Below, in pieces: positions 7,612 through 17,191 of a stretch of 64,000 nt of DNA. A program made the translations under genes and the position numbers. The stretch lies in contig NZ_JACXAJ010000002.1 of assembly GCF_014773225.1 (NCBI RefSeq), positions 682,001 through 746,000 of the forward strand. Direction: 5' to 3'. The first letter of the stretch is position 1; each line of letters opens with the position of its first letter. The notes under the pieces are model-generated. The model made no database searches and had not been told where the DNA came from. It saw only the letters and a program-made list of their open reading frames with translations. Source of the stretch: Pontibacter aquaedesilientis (GTDB taxonomy: Bacteria; Bacteroidota; Bacteroidia; Cytophagales; Hymenobacteraceae).

Positions 7612-9858
7612 ATGAGGTTTGCCAAAACTGGCGTGCCCACGCTTTTACTGTTACACCCAAACATAGCCTACACCTTGGAGCTTTCGGCACTTCTGAAACC
7701 ATTGGCCGGTACGACACAAACCACCCTTGCACTGGTGGTGCTATTGTTGCCCCTGCTGGCTTTCGCTTTGCTTTACGGCTGGGGCAAGCACCTGGCGCGC
7801 AAAGGCGATTGGCTAGGTATAGGAAGCACAGGGGTGATTTTTGCGCTCTCCCTATACCTGTTTTCCCAGACCTGGGACACAGCGACTTTCCATAGCCGGA
7901 TCATCTGGTTCAGCTTTCCGTCGAACTACGTGGCTGATTTTACGGCCGGCGTCCGGCTCGATAACCTGACGGTGCTGATGCTGCTCATCGTGACCTTTGT
8001 CTCGCTGCTTGTCCAGGTTTTCTCGGTGGGTTACATGAAAGGCGACGCAGGGTATAGCCGCTACTTCGCATACCTGAGTCTTTTCACCTTCAGCATGCTT
8101 GGCATTGTACTCGTCGATAACCTGCTGCTGCTGTTTATGTTCTGGGAACTGGTGGGCCTGTCATCCTACCTGCTGATAGGCTTCTGGTACCAACGACCGG
8201 CAGCCGTGGCCGCCAGCAAGAAGGCTTTTCTGGTGAACAGGGTAGGAGATATCGGACTGTTGCTTGGCTTATTCGCTTTCTATACCTATTTCCGGACCTT
8301 CGATTTGGAAGCCCTGCGCACCCTGGTTGGGGCGGGGGAATGGTCTAATGGGATTTTTTCGCTCAGCTATACCTTGAACGGGCAACCTTGGTTGGTGGAG
8401 CTGAGTCCGGTGTTTCTGACCCTGGCGGGGCTTGGGTTGTTTATGGGCTGTGTGGGCAAGTCGGCGCAATTTCCGCTGCAAGTTTGGTTGCCGGACGCCA
8501 TGCAGGGGCCAACGCCTGTTTCCTCGCTTATACACGCCGCGACGATGGTGGCGGCCGGTGTTTACCTACTGGCCCGTTGTTACCCATTCTTCACGGTGGA
8601 TGCCCTCACGGTTATCGCAGTCATCGGGGCCATCACAGCCCTGTTGGGTGCCATTGCTGCACTCACACAATACGACATCAAGGCGGTGCTGGCCTTCTCC
8701 ACGATCTCCCAACTGGGGTACATGGTGATGGGGATGGGCACGGGAGCGCATGATGCCTCGCTTTTCCACCTGACGACGCACGCTTTTTTCAAGGCGGCCC
8801 TTTTCCTCAACGCTGGTATTATCATACACGCCATGCACCGCGGCCTGCACCACGCACACCTTCCGGGTGATGCCGACCCGCAGGATATTCGCAACATGGG
8901 CGGACTGCGCAGGGCCATGCCGCTTACTTTCTATACCTACCTGCTGGCCGCCGCCGCCCTTGTCGGGTTGCCGCTATTTTCCGGTTTCCTGTCAAAAGAC
9001 GCCATCCTTTCCGGGAGCTGGGCCTGGGCGCAGACGATGAGCGCTGCTAACGGAAATAGTCTGTATTACATTGTGCCGGTCATCGGGTTTGTCGTAGTGC
9101 TGCTCACAGCCTATTACATGGGCAGGCATCTGTGGTTTATATTCTTTGGGAGTTTCAGGTTGCCGTTTGACGTGCAGTCGCTCCGGTTTTCGGTTCGGCA
9201 GGAGGTGGAGCGGGTGATGCTGTTGCCGGTTGTGCTGCTGGCGATACTTTCGTTAGGCATATTTTTCTCACTGAATCCGCTGGCCTTTTCCGGTAGCTGG
9301 GTGATGCGGGGTATAGGGATAGAGGTACTCACCCCAAAAAGTACTTTGCTGGCCGACCGTCTGGTACAGGCCGTGGCAGCACAGGATGCCGCCAATGATA
9401 CAGCTCACCTGGTCATCGGAATTTTGTCCGCCTTGTTGGGCGTGGCAGGTATAGCCCTGGCCGTTGGCAGGTACAGAAACCGGGGTGGCGCATTGTTGTT
9501 GCAGGAAATGCCGCAGGGAGCCTTGGCCCGTCTTTCCTATCATCACTTTTACCTGGACGCCGTGTATAACCGGACGCTGGTGCAGCCGACAATCTGGCTG
9601 GCCCGCATGCTTTACCGCCTGGACAAGCGCGTGATCGACTATACCCTGGAGTATGCGAGCAAGTGGCTGGTGGTGTTTGCCAAGATCGTGAAGTGGTTCG
9701 ACCATTGGGTGGTGGATGGTAGCGTGTGGCTGATCGGGGCACTTTCGAAAGTGCTGGGAAGCATTGGGCGCAACCTGCAAAATGGAAAGGTGCAGTCCTA
9801 CTATGCTTACTCCCTTTTCGGATTTATTCTGATAATACTATACATCATGCTGAATTGA
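7612..9858 (+). CDS. nuoL: NADH-quinone oxidoreductase subunit L
   Basis: 748 residues, polytopic. It contains the proton-translocating antiporter-like core of complex I: SGLSSYLLIGFW-type segment (VGLSSYLLIGFWYQRP), the KAFLVNRVGD motif, and the conserved PTPVSSLIHAATMVAAGVYL helix that distinguishes NuoL. A C-terminal amphipathic region followed by a last membrane segment matches the long lateral helix of NuoL. Role: one of three proton channels of the membrane arm, receiving energy from NADH-to-quinone electron transfer. It heads a nuoL-M-N group; nuoA-K are not in the window and must lie elsewhere. Confidence 0.95.
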   Translation: MRFAKTGVPTLLLLHPNIAYTLELSALLKPLAGTTQTTLALVVLLLPLLAFALLYGWGKHLARKGDWLGIGSTGVIFALSLYLFSQTWDTATFHSRIIWFSFPSNYVADFTAGVRLDNLTVLMLLIVTFVSLLVQVFSVGYMKGDAGYSRYFAYLSLFTFSMLGIVLVDNLLLLFMFWELVGLSSYLLIGFWYQRPAAVAASKKAFLVNRVGDIGLLLGLFAFYTYFRTFDLEALRTLVGAGEWSNGIFSLSYTLNGQPWLVELSPVFLTLAGLGLFMGCVGKSAQFPLQVWLPDAMQGPTPVSSLIHAATMVAAGVYLLARCYPFFTVDALTVIAVIGAITALLGAIAALTQYDIKAVLAFSTISQLGYMVMGMGTGAHDASLFHLTTHAFFKAALFLNAGIIIHAMHRGLHHAHLPGDADPQDIRNMGGLRRAMPLTFYTYLLAAAALVGLPLFSGFLSKDAILSGSWAWAQTMSAANGNSLYYIVPVIGFVVVLLTAYYMGRHLWFIFFGSFRLPFDVQSLRFSVRQEVERVMLLPVVLLAILSLGIFFSLNPLAFSGSWVMRGIGIEVLTPKSTLLADRLVQAVAAQDAANDTAHLVIGILSALLGVAGIALAVGRYRNRGGALLLQEMPQGALARLSYHHFYLDAVYNRTLVQPTIWLARMLYRLDKRVIDYTLEYASKWLVVFAKIVKWFDHWVVDGSVWLIGALSKVLGSIGRNLQNGKVQSYYAYSLFGFILIILYIMLN

Positions 9859-10120
9859 TGTTAATTTCGCGAGCAGGTTTAAAATTTGGGAATTTGCAGA
9901 TTTGAAGATTTGAAAATGGGAGAGGTGTGCAAGCTTCTCCAATGTAGAGTGTCGGATCGGGATTTTTTGATTGATACAGCAGTTCCAGGTCCGCAACATG
10001 CAGGTATAAAAACCTGAAATATGTGAGATAGAACAGCAACTAGCCCAAAAGGCAAAAGCAAGAGTCAAGGGTTTGTAAACCCTCAACTCATAACTCTTAA
10101 CTAAATCAGCGTTTAGCTTG
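9859..10120. other. nuoL-nuoM spacer with low-complexity and inverted repeats
   Basis: 262 bases with no gene. It starts with repetitive TTTGAAGATTTGAAAA-like DNA (about 9880-9915) and ends with AGGGTTTGTAAACCCT (about 10068-10083) nested in an AAGAGT/ACTCTT pair. The spacer is unusually long for subunits of one complex, and similar degenerate repeats occur at other gene junctions here. It may separate nuoL from nuoM transcriptionally. Confidence 0.5.
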
Positions 10121-11866
10121 ATGAACCTTATACTCTCTGGCCTTATTTTTACCCCCTTGCTGGCAGCGCTTGTCGTGTTGCTGATGCCTACCCGTCTGCA
10201 AAAACCGATGAAGGTGACAGCACTGTTGGGTACGCTGGTGCAGATGGCCCTGTCGGTGTTGCTATACCTTCGCTTTGATGGATCAGCACCCGCCAACGGA
10301 CACACCGGCTACCAGTTTGTGGAGAAGCTGGACTGGATCAGCTTTTCGCTGGGCAGCCTGGGGCGCTTCCAGATCGAGTATTTTGTGGGCGTGGACGGGG
10401 TGAGTATCAGCATGGTGCTGCTGACAGGTATAGTTGGCGTCATCGGCGTAATCTCCTCCTGGACCATCAATAAAAACGTAAAGGGCTATTTCCTGCTATA
10501 CCTCTTATTGGTGACCAGCGTGATGGGCTGTTTCCTGGCGCTGGACTTCTTCCTGTTCTACCTTTTCTTCGAGTTCATGCTCCTGCCCATGTATTTCCTG
10601 ATCGGCATCTGGGGTGGACCGAAGCGCGAATATGCCGCTATCAAGTTTTTCATCTATACCCTGGTCGGGTCGCTCCTCATCCTGATCGTGATGATTGGGC
10701 TCTATACCTCCGTTATTGATCCGCAGGCGACAGCCTGGCAGATGAACCTGATCGGGCAAGGCATACCTGCCGATGCCAACGTGATCCGCCAGGTGCAGCA
10801 GATGCTGCAACAAGGCGTGATCAGTAATGCCGATATCGTCCGTACGTTCAGCATACCGGCCATGATGGAGCCGGCCAACTTTATACCGGGTAGTCTGCTG
10901 CATGTGCTGTCGGGCGTTAGCCTGTTCGATCTGCCAATCCGTTTTGTGGCATTCCTACTGGTGTTCGCCGGTTTCCTGATCAAGGTGCCTTCGGTGCCGG
11001 TGCATACCTGGCTACCGGATGCGCACGTGGAAGCGCCGACTCCGATTTCGGTGCTGCTGGCCGCAGTGCTTCTGAAAGTGGGCGGCTATGGTTTGATTCG
11101 CATTGTATACCCTGTCTTTCCGGATGCGGGGGCTTATTTCGCTACGCTGGTGGGCGGTTTGGGCGTGCTTTCCATCATTTATGGTGCGCTCTGTGCCCTG
11201 GCCATGAACGACCTCAAAAAACTGATCGCCTACTCGTCGGTGTCACACATGGGCTTCGTGCTGCTGGGGCTTGCCTCGCTCACAGCGGAGGGGGTGAACG
11301 GCGCCATTTACATGATGTTCAGCCACGGCATCATTTCGGCGATGCTTTTCCTGGTGGTGGGCGTGATCTACGACAGGGCACACGACCGCATGATCCTGAA
11401 CTTCAGAGGACTGGCCAAACGCATGCCGGCCTATACCGCCTTTGTGGTGATTGCTTTCTTTGCTTCGCTGGGCTTGCCGGGCTTTTCAGGCTTTATTGCG
11501 GAGTTGCTGGTGCTATTGGGTAGCTTCGGTGCTCCCGAGGCCACTGGTATGCTGCCGCGCTGGCTGGCGATTGTGGCGGTGTTTGGCATTCTGCTGGCGG
11601 CTGCCTATTACCTGTGGGCCTTGCAGCGCATGTTCTTTGGCAAGTACTGGATCTTCCCGGAGCTGCGCGAGAAAGCCAGTATTTCTGACCTGGACCGCCG
11701 TGAGTACCTGATGCTGGTGCCGCTGGCAATCCTGGCGCTGCTCTTCGGAATCTTCCCGCACCTGCTGCTCGACAAGGTAAGTATAGCCGTATCAGGTTTC
11801 ACAGAATTAGTGCTTCTCAATGGGCAGGAGCAGTTGAACATGGTTTTATCTACGATCATTCCTTAA
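10121..11866 (+). CDS. nuoM: NADH-quinone oxidoreductase subunit M
   Basis: 581 residues from ATG at 10121 (an in-frame TTG sits immediately before). Multi-pass membrane protein with the NuoM signature: DGVSISMVLLTG, the FEFMLLPMYFLIGIWGG helix with its essential Glu, VPVHTWLPDAHVEAPTPISV and KVGGYGLIRI. Second proton-channel subunit of complex I. The stop codon is three bases from the GTG start of nuoN, so the two are translationally close. Confidence 0.96.
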   Translation: MNLILSGLIFTPLLAALVVLLMPTRLQKPMKVTALLGTLVQMALSVLLYLRFDGSAPANGHTGYQFVEKLDWISFSLGSLGRFQIEYFVGVDGVSISMVLLTGIVGVIGVISSWTINKNVKGYFLLYLLLVTSVMGCFLALDFFLFYLFFEFMLLPMYFLIGIWGGPKREYAAIKFFIYTLVGSLLILIVMIGLYTSVIDPQATAWQMNLIGQGIPADANVIRQVQQMLQQGVISNADIVRTFSIPAMMEPANFIPGSLLHVLSGVSLFDLPIRFVAFLLVFAGFLIKVPSVPVHTWLPDAHVEAPTPISVLLAAVLLKVGGYGLIRIVYPVFPDAGAYFATLVGGLGVLSIIYGALCALAMNDLKKLIAYSSVSHMGFVLLGLASLTAEGVNGAIYMMFSHGIISAMLFLVVGVIYDRAHDRMILNFRGLAKRMPAYTAFVVIAFFASLGLPGFSGFIAELLVLLGSFGAPEATGMLPRWLAIVAVFGILLAAAYYLWALQRMFFGKYWIFPELREKASISDLDRREYLMLVPLAILALLFGIFPHLLLDKVSIAVSGFTELVLLNGQEQLNMVLSTIIP

Positions 11867-11869
11867 CCC

Positions 11870-13381
11870 GTGGAGGAACAAGCGGCACAACTCACCCAAG
11901 CCATTGACAGCATCATCTCCGGTGCAGGCACGCTGCTGCCAGAGTTTCTGCTGGCTGGCTTCTTCCTGCTGCTGGTCACGCTGGACCTTTTCAAATCAAA
12001 GACCATCAAAAGGCTGTTGCCCTGGCTGGCTCTGACCGGACTTTTCTCTGCACTTATATTACAGGTTATCGGACCTCCAGCGTCAGAAGGCGTGCAGTTT
12101 CTTAATTTGCTGCGCTCCGACGGACTGGCCCGCTATGCAAGCATTTTATTCAGTGTGGCAGGTATAAGCACCATTCTGCTTTCGTTGCAGAACCGTAAGA
12201 TCGAAAAGAGAAGACAGGGCGAGGGACGTGGAGAGTACTATGCTTTGCTTTTGATGCTGGTGCTGGGACTTAACCTGATGGCCAAATCAGTGAACCTGCT
12301 CATGGTTTTCCTGGCCATTGAAGTCGTGTCCATCGCGTCCTACATACTTACCCTCACGCTAAAGGAAGAAAAGCGGGCGGTGGAGGCCGGTCTTAAATAT
12401 GTACTTTACGGGACCCTGTCGGCTGGCGTCATGCTGTACGGGATGTCCTTTTTCTATGGGCTGACCGGCTCCCTCGACTATACCCTGGTTTCGTTCTGGC
12501 AGTCGTTGCTCGATGCCAACACACTGATGGTGACGTTAGCGGCCATTCTGGTCTTTGCCGGATTTTTCTTTAAGATATCGGCGGCACCTTTTCATTTCTG
12601 GGCACCGGATGTGTACCAGGGCGCACCGATGCCGGTGGTCGCCTTGTTTTCGACAGGTCCCAAAATGGCCGGTATCATCGTGATCCTGCGCTTTGTGGCT
12701 GCCTTCGGCGATCCTTCCATTGCTGCCTCGTTCGGGGACATACAGCTTTTCCTGGGGGTGGCGGCACTTGCTACGCTGGCGGTCGGCAACCTGACCGCCC
12801 TGTGGCAGCGGACACCGCGCCGGCTGATGGCCTTCTCCTCGGTATCGCATGCCGGTTTTCTGCTGATGGGGCTGATGGCTTTCGGCACAAACTACACTTC
12901 CAGTATCCTGTTCTACATGACCGTGCTGCTCTTCATGAATTTTGGCCTGTTCCTTTTCTTGCAAATGGCGGAAGAGGAATGGCAGGTGAAGAAACTGGAA
13001 GATTTTCAGGGTCTGGGCAAACAGGCACCTTTTGCCGGTATTATGGCGCTGCTCTACCTGCTTTCGCTCACGGGACTTCCGCCCCTGGCAGGTTTCATGG
13101 GCAAGCTCCTTGTTTTCAGTAGCGTCTGGGAAGCCTATACCTTGTCAGGGCAGCCGCTGTTGCTGGTTTTGCTGGTGGGAGGTATACTGCTGACGGGCGT
13201 GGCGCTGTTCTATTATATCAAAATACCCTATTACCTTTTCCTGAAAAGGAATCAAACTGAAGAAAATTTAGTTATTTCACTGTCAAATAAGCTGCTGTTG
13301 GTTTTCTTTGGTCTGCCGCTGCTGGTTCTGTTCTTTAAACCTGACCTGCTGCTGCACTGGATCGAGAAACTACTGGCCTAG
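11870..13381 (+). CDS. nuoN: NADH-quinone oxidoreductase subunit N
   Basis: 503 residues from GTG at 11870 (MEEQAAQLTQAIDSII). Multi-pass protein with NuoN motifs: LLMVFLAIEVVSIASYIL, KISAAPFHFWAPDVYQGAPMPVVA and RRLMAFSSVSHAGFLLMG. Third antiporter-like subunit of complex I, adjacent to the quinone module in the assembled enzyme. It completes an L-M-N order that is standard at the 3' end of nuo operons. The purF start follows 17 bases after the stop. Confidence 0.95.
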   Translation: MEEQAAQLTQAIDSIISGAGTLLPEFLLAGFFLLLVTLDLFKSKTIKRLLPWLALTGLFSALILQVIGPPASEGVQFLNLLRSDGLARYASILFSVAGISTILLSLQNRKIEKRRQGEGRGEYYALLLMLVLGLNLMAKSVNLLMVFLAIEVVSIASYILTLTLKEEKRAVEAGLKYVLYGTLSAGVMLYGMSFFYGLTGSLDYTLVSFWQSLLDANTLMVTLAAILVFAGFFFKISAAPFHFWAPDVYQGAPMPVVALFSTGPKMAGIIVILRFVAAFGDPSIAASFGDIQLFLGVAALATLAVGNLTALWQRTPRRLMAFSSVSHAGFLLMGLMAFGTNYTSSILFYMTVLLFMNFGLFLFLQMAEEEWQVKKLEDFQGLGKQAPFAGIMALLYLLSLTGLPPLAGFMGKLLVFSSVWEAYTLSGQPLLLVLLVGGILLTGVALFYYIKIPYYLFLKRNQTEENLVISLSNKLLLVFFGLPLLVLFFKPDLLLHWIEKLLA

Positions 13382-13397
13382 ATACTTTACTTGCCCT

Positions 13398-15290
13398 ATG
13401 AGCGACTCTATCAAGCACGAATGCGGAATAGCCCTGATCAGGCTCCGAAAACCAATCGAGTATTACGTTGAGAAGTATGGCACCCCCATGTACGGCGTCA
13501 ACAAGCTGTACCTGCTCATGCAAAAGCAGCACAACCGCGGTCAGGACGGGGCTGGAGTTGCCAGCATCAAAATAAACGCCGGACCAGGTATGGAGTACAT
13601 CAGCCGGTTCCGCTCTGTGAAAACCCGCGCCATTGACAGCATTTTCGGTAAGATCGGCAAGGAGTTCAAGAAGCTGAAAGAAGACCAGCCCGAACTCGCA
13701 CGCGACACTAACTGGGTGTGGCAGAACCTGCCTTTTCTGGGCGATGTATACCTGGGCCACCTGCGCTACGGCACGCACGGCGTCAACACCGTGGACAACT
13801 GCCACCCGATGGTGCGCGACAACAACTGGCGCAGCCGCAGTTTGGCCGTGGCCGGTAACTTCAACATGACCAATGTGGATGAGCAGTTTGAGAAACTGAT
13901 CGAACTTGGCCAGCACCCAAAACAAAAATCCGACACCATTACCGTACTTGAAAAGATCGGCCACTTCCTGGACGAAGAAAACCAGATGCTGTTCGAGTCT
14001 TACAAAGACGAATTCACAAACAAGGAGATCACCCACCTGATCGAAGACAACCTGAGCCTGCAGCGCGTGTTGCGTCGGGCCTGCAAGGACTTTGACGGTG
14101 GCTATGCCATGGCGGGTCTCACAGGTTATGGGGCATCTTTTGTGGTGCGCGATCCGCACGGCATCCGCCCGGCTTACTATTACATGGACGATGAAGTCGT
14201 GGTGATTGCCTCTGAGAAGCCAGCCATCAAGACGGCCTTCGACATAGAGTACAGCGCCATCCAGGAGATTACGCCGGGCCATGCCCTGATCGTAGACAAA
14301 GCGGGCAATGCAGAACTGAAGGAAATCCTGCCACAGCTGGAGAAAACTTCCTGCAGCTTTGAGCGCATCTACTTCTCGCGCGGCAACGACCCCGAAATCT
14401 ATGAAGAGCGCAAGAATATGGGCCGTCGCCTTTGTCCGCAGATTCTGGAGGCCATCGACTTTGACCTGAAAAACACGGTATTTTCTTATATCCCGAACAC
14501 AGCCGAGACATCCTGGCTGGGCATGATGAAAGGGATTGAGGACCATTTGCGTGCCTATCGCCGCAAGGCCATCCTGAACCAGGATCTCACCGAGGAAGAA
14601 CTCGACCAGATTTTGCAATACAAGCCCCGCGCCGAGAAACTGGTGATAAAAGACGTGAAGCTGCGCACCTTCATCACCGACAACGACAGCCGCGACGACC
14701 TGGTAACGCACGTGTACGACACCACCTACGAGGTGGTGAAGAAAGGCATTGATACACTGGTGGTGCTGGACGATTCGATCGTGCGCGGTACCACACTCGA
14801 GAAGAGCATCATCAAAATGCTTGACAAGCTGGAGCCGAAAAAGATCATTATCGTGTCTTGCGCCCCTCAGATACGCTACCCGGATTGCTACGGCATCGAT
14901 ATGTCCCGCGTGAAGGAGTTTGTGGCCTTCCGTGCCATGTTGGGGCTATTGAAGGACCGCGGCCTGTACCATAAGATCGACGAGGTATACGACAAGTGCG
15001 TAGAGGCACAGCATACACCAGCCTTCATGGAGACCAACTTCGTGAAAGAACTGTTTGACCTGTTCACGCACGATGAGCTCTCCGCCAAGGTATCGGAGAT
15101 TGTGAAGGCACCGGATGTAAACGCCGAAGTACAGGTGATTTACCAGCGTATAGAAGACCTGCACCTGGCCTGCCCGAACCACAAGGGCGACTGGTACTTT
15201 ACCGGCAACTACCCGACCCCGGGCGGTACCCGCGTGGTAAACCGTGCCTTCATGAACTTTGTGGAGAACAAGGCGGTACGGGCTTACTAA
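13398..15290 (+). CDS. purF: Amidophosphoribosyltransferase (long form)
   Basis: 630 residues from ATG at 13398; frames extending upstream overlap nuoN and are not protein-like. The class II glutamine amidotransferase domain is N-terminal with the nucleophile at Cys9 (HECGIALIRL), so a short propeptide must be removed. The phosphoribosyltransferase PRPP loop VLDDSIVRGTTL lies near 455-466. It makes 5-phosphoribosylamine from PRPP and glutamine, the first step of purine synthesis. It is about 130 residues longer than E. coli PurF, as in a Bacteroidetes long subtype. Whether it is the main PurF or a second paralogue cannot be decided here. Confidence 0.9.
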   Translation: MSDSIKHECGIALIRLRKPIEYYVEKYGTPMYGVNKLYLLMQKQHNRGQDGAGVASIKINAGPGMEYISRFRSVKTRAIDSIFGKIGKEFKKLKEDQPELARDTNWVWQNLPFLGDVYLGHLRYGTHGVNTVDNCHPMVRDNNWRSRSLAVAGNFNMTNVDEQFEKLIELGQHPKQKSDTITVLEKIGHFLDEENQMLFESYKDEFTNKEITHLIEDNLSLQRVLRRACKDFDGGYAMAGLTGYGASFVVRDPHGIRPAYYYMDDEVVVIASEKPAIKTAFDIEYSAIQEITPGHALIVDKAGNAELKEILPQLEKTSCSFERIYFSRGNDPEIYEERKNMGRRLCPQILEAIDFDLKNTVFSYIPNTAETSWLGMMKGIEDHLRAYRRKAILNQDLTEEELDQILQYKPRAEKLVIKDVKLRTFITDNDSRDDLVTHVYDTTYEVVKKGIDTLVVLDDSIVRGTTLEKSIIKMLDKLEPKKIIIVSCAPQIRYPDCYGIDMSRVKEFVAFRAMLGLLKDRGLYHKIDEVYDKCVEAQHTPAFMETNFVKELFDLFTHDELSAKVSEIVKAPDVNAEVQVIYQRIEDLHLACPNHKGDWYFTGNYPTPGGTRVVNRAFMNFVENKAVRAY

Positions 15291-15312
15291 GCACTGTCAG
15301 AAATCATACTGA

Positions 15313-15344
15313 AAGCCTGCCCTTGCAAAGGGGCAGGCTTTTTT
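15313..15344 (+). terminator. Rho-independent terminator after purF
   Basis: Perfect 10-bp stem AAGCCTGCCC (15313-15322) with GGGCAGGCTT (15331-15340), an 8-nt loop, then TTTT. It lies 22 bases past the purF stop and closes the nuo/purF stretch. Confidence 0.92.
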
Positions 15345-15463
15345 GCGTTTTAGGGGATCAGGTTACTGCGCAATTCCTGCCGCTTTATTTTTTAACTAAA
15401 GCACGGAGCGGCCGTTATCGTTATGCGGGCGACACTTTATGCGCGTCGGTGAGGAAGTACCAG

Positions 15464-16372
15464 ATGAGGCAAAACAGAAATTTCTTTGAAAAAACCATCG
15501 CAATCCTGAAGGAATCCGTGCGCAATTTCCAGCAGAACGAGCCGATTGTGTACAGTGCTGCGATCGCCTTTTTTACTATTTTCTCGCTGCCCGCTATCCT
15601 GATCGTGCTCACATTGGCAGGCTCTGTTTTCTTTGCCGAAGAAACCGTGCGGAGAGAGATTGTGGGACAGATGGAAGAACTGATGAGTGAGCAAGTGGGC
15701 GGGCAGGTGGACGACATCCTGCGCAATGTAACGGAGATGCCAATGAGCTTTTGGAGCGTGCTCATTGGGTTTGCCATTACAGCCAAAAGTGCCACAATCA
15801 TATTTTTTATCATGCAGAAGGCCCTGAACTCGGTTTGGAAGATCAGGGTGAAGCACAATGTGAATTACCTTAAATTTCTGAAGTACCGCCTGGTGACCCT
15901 GGCCATAGTGGCAGGTCTGGGGTTTCTGCTGCTGTCGAGTCTGCTACTGGATGCGGCCCTGCTGGTTTTCAGCGACCAGCTCTATGATTTGCTGGAAGAG
16001 CATCTATCGTCGGCCATCAGGTTGATAAAGGCTGCTCTCTCGTTGCTGGTGGTGCTGCTCTTCTTCACGGCCATCCACAAGATTCTGCCAGACGCCTCCA
16101 TCAACTGGCGTGACGCCCTGGCCGGTGGCATCATTACCTCCATCCTGTTCCTGATTGGCAAGGAGCTCATAGATTATATCCTGAGCAATATCAAGGTGGT
16201 GGGGATTTACGCTGCTGCGGGCTCTTTTGTGATCGTGTTGCTGTGGGTGTTCTATTCGTCGGTGATTCTGATGCTGGGCGCCGAAGTGACAAAGGCCTAC
16301 GCCAATGAGCACGGTCGGGAAGTAAAACCCTCGGAAATTGCCGAGCGGTATGAGAAAGTGAACGGCGATTAA
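15464..16372 (+). CDS. YihY/virulence factor BrkB family membrane protein
   Basis: 302 residues from ATG at 15464 (MRQNRNFFEK); an earlier in-frame start would add a poor N-terminus. About six membrane segments: around 35-60, 110-130, 150-175, 195-215, 225-245 and 255-285. The conserved YihY features YSAAIAFFTIFSLPA and YAAAGSFVIVLLWVFYSS are present. The family is inner-membrane and its biochemical role is unresolved; the old ribonuclease BN label is not supported. It stands alone between purF and a small membrane gene on the other strand. Confidence 0.9.
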   Translation: MRQNRNFFEKTIAILKESVRNFQQNEPIVYSAAIAFFTIFSLPAILIVLTLAGSVFFAEETVRREIVGQMEELMSEQVGGQVDDILRNVTEMPMSFWSVLIGFAITAKSATIIFFIMQKALNSVWKIRVKHNVNYLKFLKYRLVTLAIVAGLGFLLLSSLLLDAALLVFSDQLYDLLEEHLSSAIRLIKAALSLLVVLLFFTAIHKILPDASINWRDALAGGIITSILFLIGKELIDYILSNIKVVGIYAAAGSFVIVLLWVFYSSVILMLGAEVTKAYANEHGREVKPSEIAERYEKVNGD

Positions 16373-16377
16373 GGAGA

Positions 16378-16566
16378 CTACTTCATCAGATCCACCACTG
16401 TCATGATGGCGAAGGCGATGGTGCCGCCATATACGGCGAATTTGGTGAAGAACGTGGCTTTGGCCAGGAAGGCAGTATGTTCGTTGAGTTTGATTAGGCC
16501 CATCAGGCTAAGGGACAGGTATAGGAACAAGGCCAGCGGAATGATATTGAAAAGGAACTGTAACAT
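16378..16566 (-). CDS. Small two-helix membrane protein
   Basis: 62 residues from ATG at 16564-16566. Two hydrophobic helices (LFNIIPLALFLYLSLSLMGL and TKFAVYGGTIAFAIMTVVDL) are separated by a charged loop. Longer upstream extensions overlap the divergent elaA gene and are less plausible. No family recognised. Convergent with yihY, whose stop lies 5 bases away. Confidence 0.6.
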   Translation of the reverse strand: MLQFLFNIIPLALFLYLSLSLMGLIKLNEHTAFLAKATFFTKFAVYGGTIAFAIMTVVDLMK

Positions 16567-16637
16567 TTCTCTTTCTAAGGGGAAGGATAAGGGTAAAAGG
16601 TATGGCGCAAAGATAGGTATAAAAGGCCAGGCTGGCG

Positions 16638-16645
16638 TATATTTG
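16638..16645 (+). promoter_or_regulatory. -7 box upstream of elaA
   Basis: TATATTTG matches the Bacteroidetes -7 consensus TAnnTTTG, 39 bases before the elaA ATG. No TTG at the usual -33 spacing was found. Confidence 0.4.
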
Positions 16646-16684
16646 CTGATATCGAATACTCTGAATCCTAGAATACCTTCACGC

Positions 16685-17140
16685 ATGGCCCTTACCAAGA
16701 TCTGCAAAGCCTTCGGCGAAATGACACCCCACGAAATGTATGATATGCTCCGGCTGAGGAGCGAGGTGTTTGTGGTAGAACAAAACTGCGTTTTCCCTGA
16801 CATGGATGACAAAGATCAACTGTGCCACCACATCCTGCTTTACAACGAGGAGCAAGTACTGGTAGCGACTGCCAGGCTTGTGCCGACAGGCGTTTCTTAT
16901 CCGGATATGATGTCGATTGGACGAATCGTGACGAGTCAGTTGGTGCGCGGAACCGGCGTGGGCAAAGAGCTGGTCGAAATGGCCATTCAGGAGTGTTATC
17001 GCCTCTTCGGCCAGACAAATATCCGGATCGGGGCGCAGCTTTATGCCAAAAAGTTTTACGAGCGTTTCGGCTTTGAGCAGTCCAGCGAGGTATACGATGA
17101 GGACGGTATCGACCACATCAAAATGGTAAAGCAGGTATAG
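16685..17140 (+). CDS. elaA: ElaA-type GNAT N-acetyltransferase
   Basis: 151 residues from ATG at 16685. The GNAT fold is recognised by LRSEVFVVEQNCVFPDMDDKD (typical ElaA N-terminus), the acetyl-CoA loop IVTSQLVRGTGVGKEL (Q/RxxGxG/A form) and the C-terminal IGAQLYAKKFYERFGF. The acyl acceptor is unknown for most members. Soluble, apparently single-gene. Confidence 0.88.
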   Translation: MALTKICKAFGEMTPHEMYDMLRLRSEVFVVEQNCVFPDMDDKDQLCHHILLYNEEQVLVATARLVPTGVSYPDMMSIGRIVTSQLVRGTGVGKELVEMAIQECYRLFGQTNIRIGAQLYAKKFYERFGFEQSSEVYDEDGIDHIKMVKQV

Positions 17141-17191
17141 TAACAATGAGATAACATAATTTTGCTATCTTGCTTTTATATATTGCCTTAC

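Noticed and set aside
13335..14711. 458-codon minus-strand open frame
   Set aside because: Antisense to purF and rich in Val/His/Gln without any motif; the plus-strand purF has clear catalytic motifs.
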